From JAGVSR01 sp031413815 (GTDB taxonomy: Bacteria > Pseudomonadota > Alphaproteobacteria > Rhizobiales > Hyphomicrobiaceae), in contig JANOFU010000032.1 in NCBI GenBank assembly GCA_031413815.1, positions 1 through 64,000 of the forward strand: a stretch of 64,000 nucleotides of DNA, in the 5' to 3' direction. Each line of letters starts with the position of its first letter. Position 1 is the first letter of the stretch. Shown here one piece after another: positions 17,226 through 24,625 of the stretch. A model generated the notes under the pieces. The model did no database searches. It was not told the origin of the DNA and saw nothing but the letters and a program-made list of their open reading frames with translations. The translations under genes were made by a program, and so were the position numbers.

Positions 17226-18608
17226 ATGATCACGCCCCCGCCCAAAGCCGGCCTCGTCAAGGAAGCCAAAGCGTTTCTCGATGCCAACCCGGATGTGCGG
17301 CAGGTGTCGCTGATCTACACCGACCTCGTTGGCGTGCAGCGCGGCAAGCTGCTGACGCGTGCCGAAGTCATGCCGGCGTGGGAGAACGGCCGCTTCATGG
17401 CGTGTTCGGCGATGGCGATGGACGTGACCGGCCGCGATGTCGAAGAGACCGGCATGATCTGGGAGACGGGCGACGCCGACCACACGCTGTGGCCGGTGCC
17501 GGGTACGTTCAAGCGGATGCCGTGGGCCGCCGTGCCGCAAGCGCAGTATCTGTCTTCATTCCACAAGCTCGATGGGGAGAGCGCGCTAGCCGAACCGCGG
17601 CACGCGCTGCATCGGATTGTCGACCGGTTCGCGGAACTTGGGCTCAAGCCGTGCGCAGCGGTGGAACTCGAATTTTATCTGCTGGATCGTGACAGCGCAT
17701 TGGCCGGGCGGCCGCAACCACCGAAGGGGCTGACGACGCCCGCGCAACAGCGCCACTTCCAGGGCTACAATCTGCAAGACCTCGATGATTTCGCACCGTT
17801 CTTCAACGATCTCTATGCGGCAGCCGAGGTGCAGGGCCTGCCACTGGAAGCGCTGCTCTCGGAGTACTCGCCGGGGCAGATGGAGATCGGCCTCAAGTAT
17901 CGCACCGACGCTTTGCTCGCCTGCGATGAAGGCATTCAGTTCAAGCGGCTGGTCAAAGGCATCGCGGAAAAGCACGGGCTGATCGCGAGCTTTATGGCCA
18001 AGCCGTACTCCGCGTGGGCCGGGTGCGGCATGCATTTGCATGTTAGCTTGGCCGATGACACGGGCCGCAACGTGTTTGATGGCGGCGAGGAGATCGCCAA
18101 CGAGAAACTCCGCCATGCCATCGGCGGCATGAAGGCAACCATGGCCGATGGCATGGCGATTTTTGCGCCGAATGCCAACTCGTATCGCCGCTTCCGCAAG
18201 GCGAGTTACGCGCCGATCGCGCCGAACTGGGGCTTCAACAACCGCTCTGTGTCGCTGCGCATTCCGGCGGGCAAGGGGCAATCACGGCATGTCGAGCATC
18301 GCGCGTCGGGAGCGGACGCCAACCCTTATCTTGCGATGGCGGCCGTGCTGGCGGGTGTGCATCATGGGATCAAAAACAAGATTGATCCCGGCCCGATGGT
18401 TGAAGGCAACGGCTATGAGCAGAAGGCCGACCCGATGCCGACCAATTGGTTTGCGGCGCTGGAAAAGTTCCGGGCGTCGACTTTCATCGCGGAGTATTTC
18501 GGCGCGGACTTCGCGCACCTGTTCGCGACCATCAAAGAAGTCGAAGCCGACCGGTTCTTTGCCGAGCCACAACCGTTAGATTTCGAGTTTTATCTGAGGA
18601 CAGTGTGA
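17226..18608 (+). CDS. Glutamine synthetase family protein (gamma-glutamylpolyamine synthetase/PuuA-like)
   Basis: About 460 residues. I chose the ATG at 17226 because CAGGAGATCC lies directly upstream; an ATG at 17208 overlapping the aminotransferase stop is the alternative. The GS signatures are visible: the N-terminal VSLIYTDLVGVQRGK, the metal residues in AVELEFYLLD and SPGQMEIGL, the His of CGMHLHVSL and the ATP/substrate segment NSYRRF...APNWGFNNRS. The lack of the adenylylation-type tail and the overall pattern place it with GSIII/PuuA-like ligases that join glutamate to an amine instead of ammonia. Coupled with the aminotransferase upstream. The precise amine is not determined. Confidence 0.88.
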   Translation: MITPPPKAGLVKEAKAFLDANPDVRQVSLIYTDLVGVQRGKLLTRAEVMPAWENGRFMACSAMAMDVTGRDVEETGMIWETGDADHTLWPVPGTFKRMPWAAVPQAQYLSSFHKLDGESALAEPRHALHRIVDRFAELGLKPCAAVELEFYLLDRDSALAGRPQPPKGLTTPAQQRHFQGYNLQDLDDFAPFFNDLYAAAEVQGLPLEALLSEYSPGQMEIGLKYRTDALLACDEGIQFKRLVKGIAEKHGLIASFMAKPYSAWAGCGMHLHVSLADDTGRNVFDGGEEIANEKLRHAIGGMKATMADGMAIFAPNANSYRRFRKASYAPIAPNWGFNNRSVSLRIPAGKGQSRHVEHRASGADANPYLAMAAVLAGVHHGIKNKIDPGPMVEGNGYEQKADPMPTNWFAALEKFRASTFIAEYFGADFAHLFATIKEVEADRFFAEPQPLDFEFYLRTV

Positions 18609-18626
18609 GGGGGGCTTTCGACCATA

Positions 18627-18660
18627 TGGGGTCGGGGACCCCAAAAGGTGCCTGACCCCA
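18627..18660. repeat. GGGGTC...GACCCC dispersed palindrome with tandem TGACCCCATGACT units
   Basis: ATGGGGTCGGGGACC-CCAAAA-GGTGCCTGACCCCAT, an imperfect stem with the loop CCAAAA seen at other copies. It is followed to about 18695 by three near-identical TGACCCCATGACT-like units, which look like partial duplications of its right arm. Confidence 0.75.
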
Positions 18661-18731
18661 TGACTCCTGACCCCATGACTTGACCCCATGACTCCTGTTC
18701 GTCTCGGTCGCCGGTCCTGGATTCTGGCGAC

Positions 18732-18998
18732 TTAGCGCTTCAGCAGGCCGAGCCCGAAGATCAACACTATCGCACCAATAAGTGCGCTGATGATCGCTCC
18801 GACGATCCCGCTTCCGATCGATACGCCCAACGCACCGAGCAGCCAACCGCCCAAAAAGGCGCCGATGATGCCGGTGATGATGGTGTCGGCAAGATGATTT
18901 CCGGTCAGTCTGAGACCGCCGCTCTTCATAATCAATGTTGCCAGCCAACCGGCGACACCGCCGACGATCAGCCAGACGATAAGAGTTTCAAGTGACAT
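18732..18998 (-). CDS. GlsB/YeaQ/YmgE family membrane protein (transglycosylase-associated protein)
   Basis: The 88-residue product begins at the ATG at 18998 behind AAGAGG. Three hydrophobic segments are visible: LIVWLIVGGVAGWLATLIM, DTIITGIIGAFLGGWLLGALG and GIVGAIISALIGAIVLIFGLG, matching this glycine-rich inner-membrane family often induced by stress. The frame is open upstream to 19190, but that part is repeat-derived. Function is not established for the family. It is convergent with the GS-like gene. Confidence 0.9.
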   Translation of the reverse strand: MSLETLIVWLIVGGVAGWLATLIMKSGGLRLTGNHLADTIITGIIGAFLGGWLLGALGVSIGSGIVGAIISALIGAIVLIFGLGLLKR

Positions 18999-19153
18999 GG
19001 GATTGGCCTCTTCTTGTGTGGGGCTGTGATCTGCGGCGCAGATAAGGACTCCGGGCACGTTGCATGCACCCAACAGATCGAGGCCCGTTGGATCACTTCT
19101 CTTAGCACACCTCTGCGCCGTCCCCGCATTCAATCGAACAGAAGGAACGGATG

Positions 19154-19183
19154 GCGTCAGGCACCCCAAATGGGCCTGACCCC
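19154..19183. repeat. Dispersed palindrome copy, degenerate
   Basis: GCGTCAGGCACC-CCAAAT-GGGCCTGACCCC. It has the same arms as the 19635 copy, with mismatches near the loop. It lies between two minus-strand membrane-protein genes. Confidence 0.7.
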
Positions 19184-19202
19184 GCGCCAAACTCTAAGGA
19201 AG

Positions 19203-19610
19203 CTAGCGCCACACGAGTGCCAAGCCCGACGAAACACCCACCGCGATGAGTGCCAAGCCTGCGGGGACAAAAACTCTCGGATTGTCGCGCGAGAGTGCCA
19301 TTGAGCGCAGACCAATCTGCGGCACTAAAAGCGAGATCGTACACTTCGCGAGCAGCAGCCAGCCGAACACGGTCAAAATGATCCCTGGACCGCTCCACAC
19401 GGGATGCAGCGCCACGATGGAGAGTGCCGGCCAAAGTTCGAGCGACATCGTTTTTGTCACGAGCCCCGCGACGCCCTGCTGACGAAGCGAGGCAAAGTAG
19501 GCGTGCCACATGTCCGGTTGCAGTACATGCGACAATCCCAACACCACGCATCCAATACACATGATGAGTTCGATCGCAGACGGGGCGTCTAAAACGATGG
19601 GCCAGGGCAT
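19203..19610 (-). CDS. Hypothetical membrane protein with about four transmembrane segments
   Basis: The 135-residue protein starts MPWPIVLDAPSAIELIM and has hydrophobic stretches near residues 12-30, 58-75, 80-97 and 112-132. No catalytic motif is visible. I do not recognise a named family, although it resembles small DoxX-like or unclassified proteobacterial membrane proteins. It is bracketed by copies of the dispersed palindrome on both sides (19154 and 19635). Confidence 0.65.
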   Translation of the reverse strand: MPWPIVLDAPSAIELIMCIGCVVLGLSHVLQPDMWHAYFASLRQQGVAGLVTKTMSLELWPALSIVALHPVWSGPGIILTVFGWLLLAKCTISLLVPQIGLRSMALSRDNPRVFVPAGLALIAVGVSSGLALVWR

Positions 19611-19634
19611 GGGGGCTCCTTCAACGAGGACAAC

Positions 19635-19670
19635 ATGGGGTCAGGCACCCCAAAAGGTGCCGGACCGCAT
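19635..19670. repeat. Dispersed palindrome copy
   Basis: ATGGGGTCAGGCACC-CCAAAA-GGTGCCGGACCGCAT; the right arm differs from perfect pairing at two positions. It lies between two minus-strand genes. Confidence 0.8.
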
Positions 19671-19688
19671 TTCACGTACTCCCGCACT

Positions 19689-20402
19689 TCACGACACCGC
19701 ACCCATAAAATTCCTGTAGAGCCGCCGCGACATGGCGGTGAAGGCGGCCATGTTGGTTTGAGCGTCGGCGTCGAAGCGGTCGATGGCGCCGGGGCCTTGA
19801 AGGTTCTCCAGGGAGGCCTTGTAGGCGGGGATCGCGCCCCAGGTGTGGACGGTGTGCGGCTCGGCTTCGAGATGGCCCTGCAGACCCCAGACACGGGGTG
19901 CAAAGCGCGCGGCTTGGATGCGGCATTGGGCAGACGACGCGAGATTGACCGCACCGTCCGGCAATTGTGCGACGCGGACCCCGTGCCATTGCACGCACGG
20001 GAACGTATCTGGCAAGCCCGCGAACAGCGGGTCGGCGCGGCCGGCCGCTGTGAGATCAATTGGAACAACTCCGACTTCAGGCGGTGACAGCGGCCCACAT
20101 GTCCCGCCCAGAGCGTCCGCCAACAGTTGGTGCCCGAGGCACAGGCCGAGCACCGGCCGCTGCAGGTCGCGCACCCAGGCGCGGATCGCGGCTTTCTCGG
20201 CAATCAGCCACGGCCAGTCCTCGACATCCCACACGTCCATCGGGCCCCCCATGATCCACAGCTGGTCATAGGCTTGAAGCGCCGGGATCGCATCGCCATG
20301 CGTGAAGTGCACCGTCTCGATCGACGCGCCGTCGTCGCGCAGGTACGTGGCGAAGCTGCCGGGACCTTCGTTGTCGTGATGCTGGAAGACGAGGACGCGC
20401 AT
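19689..20402 (-). CDS. Class I glutamine amidotransferase-like protein
   Basis: The 237-residue product starts RVLVFQHHDNEGPGSFATYL, as in the type 1 glutamine amidotransferase family related to GMP synthase's GATase domain. The nucleophile is Cys88 in LGLCLGHQLLADALGG. The His-Glu pair is in GLQGHLEAE near residue 195. Its partner synthetase is not fused and not known; candidates include hydrolysis of gamma-glutamyl compounds, which would suit the GS-like ligase at 17.2 kb, but they are on opposite strands about 1 kb apart, so this link is only a suggestion. The gene interrupts the space downstream of glpX where recJ is often found in relatives. Confidence 0.87.
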   Translation of the reverse strand: MRVLVFQHHDNEGPGSFATYLRDDGASIETVHFTHGDAIPALQAYDQLWIMGGPMDVWDVEDWPWLIAEKAAIRAWVRDLQRPVLGLCLGHQLLADALGGTCGPLSPPEVGVVPIDLTAAGRADPLFAGLPDTFPCVQWHGVRVAQLPDGAVNLASSAQCRIQAARFAPRVWGLQGHLEAEPHTVHTWGAIPAYKASLENLQGPGAIDRFDADAQTNMAAFTAMSRRLYRNFMGAVS

Positions 20403-20552
20403 GGGGCAAAACTCTTAACCTGGAAAGGCGCATCGCCCTACCGAGCAAGGCGCCTTGTTCTTTTTATGCGGACCCTTGTCTGGATGGCCGCCTGTCGTGC
20501 CGCTGGCACGATCGCTCCGCGACGCGGCCATGACGGAAAAAAGAGTGCGAGT

Positions 20553-20588
20553 ATGGTGTCAGGCACCGCAAAAGGTGCCTGACACCAT
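20553..20588. repeat. Dispersed palindrome, perfect 15-bp stem
   Basis: ATGGTGTCAGGCACC (20553-20567), loop GCAAAA, GGTGCCTGACACCAT (20574-20588). All 15 pairs match. It lies 7 bases beyond the glpX stop and would serve as a strong hairpin at the transcript end. Confidence 0.9.
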
Positions 20589-20595
20589 GACAGAT

Positions 20596-21585
20596 CTACG
20601 CCGGGAACCTCGCGCCGATATCGCGGAAGCTCGTCTTGATGCGGCGCACGGTACCGGTTTTGGAGCGCATGACCACCGTTTCGGTTTCCGCGAAGTCGCC
20701 CCGGAAGCGCACGCCATCAAGCAACGACCCATCGGTGACGCCGGTGGCGGAGAAAATAACATCCGCTGACGCCATGTCTTCGAGTGTGAAAATCTTGTTG
20801 ATGTCGGCAATGCCCATTTTCTCCGCGCGCATCCGCTCGTCGTTGTTGGACGCCATCAACCGGCCCTGAATCTGCCCACCAATGCAGCGCAATGCAGCAG
20901 CTGCCAGCACGCCTTCCGGCGCGCCGCCCGAGCCCATGTAAATGTCGATGCCGGTTTCACGCGCGTCCGTCGTCCAGATGACGCCGGCGATGTCGCCATC
21001 GGGGATGAGGCGCACGGCGGCACCGGCTTCGCGGACAGCCTTGATGAGCTCGGCATGGCGCGGCCGGTCAAGAATGCAGGCCGTAATCTCAGCAACCGGA
21101 ACGCCCTTGGCTTTGGCGAGATCAATGATGTTCTGGCCGGCGGGTTTGTCAAGATGCACAACCCCGTCAGCATAACCAGGGCCGATCGCGATTTTGTCCA
21201 TGTACATGTCGGGCGCGTGCAGCAGCCCACCGCGTTCGGAAATGGCCAGCACTGCGAGCGCGTTCGGCATCGACTTGGCGCAGATGGTGGTGCCTTCCAA
21301 CGGATCAACGGCGATATCGACTTCCGGGCCCTCGCCGGAGCCAACCACTTCCCCAATATAGAGCATCGGCGCTTCGTCCATCTCACCTTCGCCGATGACA
21401 ACGGTGCCGCGAATGGCGAGCCGGGCGAGTTCGCGGCGCATGGCATCGACGGCGGCCTTGTCGGCCATCTTTTCGTTGCCGCGTCCGCGCAAGCGGGCCG
21501 CAGCGATGGCGGCGGCCTCTGTGACGCGGCCGATCTCCAGCACGAGGACCCGGTCCAACCCGCTCACGGCGCGTTCCTTGCTCAT
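20596..21585 (-). CDS. glpX: Fructose-1,6-bisphosphatase, class II
   Basis: The 329-residue protein has the GlpX signatures: VVIGEGEMDEAPMLYIGE, the metal site in DIAVDPLEGTT, and MGSGGAPEGVLAAAALRC. It dephosphorylates fructose-1,6-bisphosphate in gluconeogenesis and, in autotrophs, the Calvin cycle. It lies 55 bases downstream of hom on the same strand, following the aminotransferase-hom-glpX order conserved in Rhizobiales. Length is normal. Confidence 0.95.
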   Translation of the reverse strand: MSKERAVSGLDRVLVLEIGRVTEAAAIAAARLRGRGNEKMADKAAVDAMRRELARLAIRGTVVIGEGEMDEAPMLYIGEVVGSGEGPEVDIAVDPLEGTTICAKSMPNALAVLAISERGGLLHAPDMYMDKIAIGPGYADGVVHLDKPAGQNIIDLAKAKGVPVAEITACILDRPRHAELIKAVREAGAAVRLIPDGDIAGVIWTTDARETGIDIYMGSGGAPEGVLAAAALRCIGGQIQGRLMASNNDERMRAEKMGIADINKIFTLEDMASADVIFSATGVTDGSLLDGVRFRGDFAETETVVMRSKTGTVRRIKTSFRDIGARFPA

Positions 21586-21640
21586 TGCGTTTCCTTTTTA
21601 GTTCCCTTCCCCCGTTAGGACGGGGAGAGGGACCTCATTG

Positions 21641-22957
21641 TTACAAATCTTCGATGCGGATCATTTGCGGCCGCGACGCGACCGTTCCGTCGCCTTCGAT
21701 ACCGTCTAGCGCGGCACGAATGCTGGCTTCCGTCGTATCGTGGGTAATCAATATGACTTGTGCGGCCGCGCCGGCACCCGGCTTCGACGCTGCGTGACCA
21801 TCCGTGCGGCGCTGCACAATGCTTTCGAGCGAGACATTTTGATCGCCCATGCGTTTGGCGATGGCCGCCATCGTGCCGGGCCGGTCGAACACCGACAGGC
21901 GAATATAATACGCGCCGGTGTGGGTGCTGAGGTTCGCCGTGGGTGCCGGTTTGAGCTGGGCCACAGGCCGCAGGAACGGCGGCAGCACGAGGCCACGCGC
22001 CACGTCCATAATGTCGCTAGCGACCGCCGAGGCCGTTGGCTGCGCACCAGCCCCTGGCCCGACAAGTAGCAGCGAGCCTGAGAAATCGCCCTGAATTGCT
22101 ACGCAGTTGGTCACACCCGACACTTGCGCCACGGTTGAATCTTCCGGGATCATGGCTGGATGGACGCGCGCTTCGATGCCCGATGCCGTGCGCTCCGCGA
22201 CGCCCAACAGCTTGATGCGATAGCCGAGGTTCTTGGCGGCATCGATGTCGGCTGCCGTGATCGTCTCGATGCCTTCGACGTGAACCTGATCCGACGGCAT
22301 TTTTATGCCGAAGGCGAGGCTGGTGAGCAGGGCGAGTTTGTGGGCCGCATCAAAGCCGCCGATGTCGAACGTTGGATCGGCTTCGGCATAACCCTTAGCC
22401 TGCGCGTCTTTCAACACATCGCCAAACGCCAAACCTTCATCCTGCATCTTTGTGAGGATGTAGTTGCAGGTGCCGTTGAGGATGCCGTAGACGCGGCGCA
22501 CTTCGTTGGCGGCGAGCGCCTCGCGCAATGTCTTGATGACGGGGATACCGCCGGCCACCGCAGCTTCAAAGTTCAGAGATACGCCGTTCTTCTCGGCCAG
22601 CGTGGCGAGTTCAATCCCGTGCTTGGCGAGCAGCGCCTTGTTGGCGGTGACGACGTGCTTCTTGGCATTAAGCGCCGCCTCAACCGCCTGCCGGGCGACG
22701 CCTTCATCGCCTCCGATCAACTCAACAAAGCAAGTGTTCGACGGATCGGTGGCTAAGGCGACCGGATCATCAAACCACTTGGCTTGCCCGAGATCCGTTC
22801 CGCGCGGCTTGGATCGCGTGCGCGCCGCCACGCCGGTCACGATGATGTCGCGCTGGAGCGTTTCGGCCAAGCGGGGGCCATGGGCGTGCAGAAGCTGCAG
22901 CAGGCCTGTGCCGACGGTGCCGAGACCTGCGACACCGAGTTTCAAGGGCTCTTTCAT
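21641..22957 (-). CDS. hom: Homoserine dehydrogenase
   Basis: The 438-residue enzyme reduces aspartate semialdehyde to homoserine for threonine and methionine synthesis. Visible are the NAD(P) motif GLGTVGTGLLQLL, the catalytic region LNGTCNYILTKMQDEGLAFGDVLKDAQ with KGYAEADPTFDIGGFDAAHK, and a C-terminal ACT domain (YYIRLSVFDRPGTMAAIAKRMGD) for feedback control, from about residue 350. It begins 11 bases after the aminotransferase gene. Functional link to metY at 27-28 kb through homoserine. Confidence 0.96.
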   Translation of the reverse strand: MKEPLKLGVAGLGTVGTGLLQLLHAHGPRLAETLQRDIIVTGVAARTRSKPRGTDLGQAKWFDDPVALATDPSNTCFVELIGGDEGVARQAVEAALNAKKHVVTANKALLAKHGIELATLAEKNGVSLNFEAAVAGGIPVIKTLREALAANEVRRVYGILNGTCNYILTKMQDEGLAFGDVLKDAQAKGYAEADPTFDIGGFDAAHKLALLTSLAFGIKMPSDQVHVEGIETITAADIDAAKNLGYRIKLLGVAERTASGIEARVHPAMIPEDSTVAQVSGVTNCVAIQGDFSGSLLLVGPGAGAQPTASAVASDIMDVARGLVLPPFLRPVAQLKPAPTANLSTHTGAYYIRLSVFDRPGTMAAIAKRMGDQNVSLESIVQRRTDGHAASKPGAGAAAQVILITHDTTEASIRAALDGIEGDGTVASRPQMIRIEDL

Positions 22958-22968
22958 GGAAGTGACTG

Positions 22969-24195
22969 TTACCGGCCCGCTTTTTGCGAAATTGCGACCA
23001 CGTTATGCCCGCTTTCGACCGTGTCCGCGAAGAACTTTTTGATGTTGCGGGCGGCTTGGCGGATGCGGTGCTCGTTCTCGACCAGCGCAATGCGGACATG
23101 GCCTTCGCCATATTCGCCGAAACCAAGCCCCGGCGACACGGCCACGTCTGCCTTTTCGATCAACAACTTGGCGAACTCAACCGAGCCCAGCTGACGGAAC
23201 GGTTCGGGGATCGGGCACCAGGCGAACATGGTCGCGGGCGGCGGCGGAATCGTCCAGCCGGACCGCGCGAAACTGTCGACCAGGCAATCGCGGCGGCTGT
23301 GATAAATCTGGCGGATCTCCTCGACGCACTCCTGCGGGCCATTGAGGGCCGCCGCAGCCGCCACCTGGATCGGCGTAAAGGCCCCGTAGTCGAGGTAGGA
23401 TTTCACTCGCGCCAGAGCACCAATCAATCGTTCGTTGCCAACCGCAAAGCCCATGCGCCAGCCGGGCATGTTGTAGGTCTTGGACAGCGACGTGAACTCG
23501 ACGCAAAGGTCCATCGCGCCATCGACTTGCAGCACAGAAGGCGGCGGGTTGCCGTCAAAATAAAGCTCCGTGTAGGCAATGTCAGACAGGATGATGAGGT
23601 TCAGGCGTTTGGCGAGAGCAACCGCGTCTTTGTAGAAATCGAGGCTTGCCACCATCGCCGTCGGATTCGACGGATACGACAGGATGAACCCCAACGGCTT
23701 CGGGATCGAGTGGCGCACGGCATGCTCCACCGCCCGCAGAAATTCCTCGCCCGAGCCGGCTGGCACGTGGCGAACACTCGCACCGGCAATGATGAAGCCG
23801 AATTCGTGGATCGGATAGGTGGGGCTTGGCACGATAAACACGTCGCCCGGCGCAGTGATCGCCTGCGCCATGTTGGCGAAGCCTTCCTTTGACCCCAGAG
23901 TCGCCACCACCTGGGTCTCGGGATCGAGCGTCACGCCGAAGCGGCGCTCGTAATAAGCGGCCTGCGCGCGCCGCAATCCCGGGATGCCCTTGGAGGCCGA
24001 ATAGCGATGGGTGCGCGGCTTGGCGATCGTCTCGATCATTTTGTCGATGATGTGCTGGGGCGTGGGCAGATCCGGATTGCCCATGCCCAGATCGATGATG
24101 TCGGCGCCACGCGCACGGGCGGCCGCCTTCAGACGGTTAACCTCAGAGAAGACATAGGGCGGCAAGCGCTTGATGCGGTGGAAGTCTTCGATCAC
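22969..24195 (-). CDS. Class I/II aminotransferase, alanine/LL-diaminopimelate aminotransferase-like
   Basis: About 408 residues from a GTG at 24195 (VIEDFHRIKRLPPYVFSEVNRLK matches where relatives begin); an ATG at 24273 would add 26 residues. Class I PLP motifs are present: DLGMGNPDLPTP, the tyrosine region SKGIPGLRRAQAAYY, YPSNPTA, LSDIAYTELYF, and the lysine in SLSKTYNMPGWRMGFAVGN. Relatives upstream of hom in Rhizobiales are annotated as alanine (AlaC-type) or LL-diaminopimelate aminotransferase; sequence cannot separate these by eye. It is divergent from phaC. Confidence 0.88.
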   Translation of the reverse strand: MIEDFHRIKRLPPYVFSEVNRLKAAARARGADIIDLGMGNPDLPTPQHIIDKMIETIAKPRTHRYSASKGIPGLRRAQAAYYERRFGVTLDPETQVVATLGSKEGFANMAQAITAPGDVFIVPSPTYPIHEFGFIIAGASVRHVPAGSGEEFLRAVEHAVRHSIPKPLGFILSYPSNPTAMVASLDFYKDAVALAKRLNLIILSDIAYTELYFDGNPPPSVLQVDGAMDLCVEFTSLSKTYNMPGWRMGFAVGNERLIGALARVKSYLDYGAFTPIQVAAAAALNGPQECVEEIRQIYHSRRDCLVDSFARSGWTIPPPPATMFAWCPIPEPFRQLGSVEFAKLLIEKADVAVSPGLGFGEYGEGHVRIALVENEHRIRQAARNIKKFFADTVESGHNVVAISQKAGR

Positions 24196-24625
24196 GTCTG
24201 TGTCTCTCGGATGCAGTTGGACTGTGGCTGGCTGACTGCCACGCCACCAACCAGCAGCGGTGCGTTGGGGCATTTACGCTTCACAGGCCTCGCCCGTCCA
24301 GGCCCAGCGGCCCGATGGCACTGAAACAGACGGAGTTTTGCACGTCGCGATCAACAAACGGCCTTGTGATCACAAATCAGTATGATCAAGGTGCCCGACC
24401 CAGACGGTCCCGGAGCGGGCAGGCGCAATGGTTTGCCTTCGCGGGCCAGGCGTTGATTCAGCATTCGGATGGACGAGCCGATCGGCCAAAGGATGGCAGA
24501 AACATGATGACGATGCGATGCTGATCACACCCTTTTTCCCCCGGCAAGCTCCACGTGCGAAAACTTCAATCGTCACTATACTATGATGGATCTTTGAGAC
24601 GGCAACTGCGTTAAAGTCCAAAACC
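24196..24625. other. Divergent promoter region between the aminotransferase and phaC
   Basis: About 430 bases with no supported gene. It must hold promoters for the minus-strand aminotransferase-hom-glpX group and for phaC. A short palindromic TTGTGATCACAA lies near 24363-24374, which could be an operator. I see no riboswitch or repeat of the dispersed family. Confidence 0.5.
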
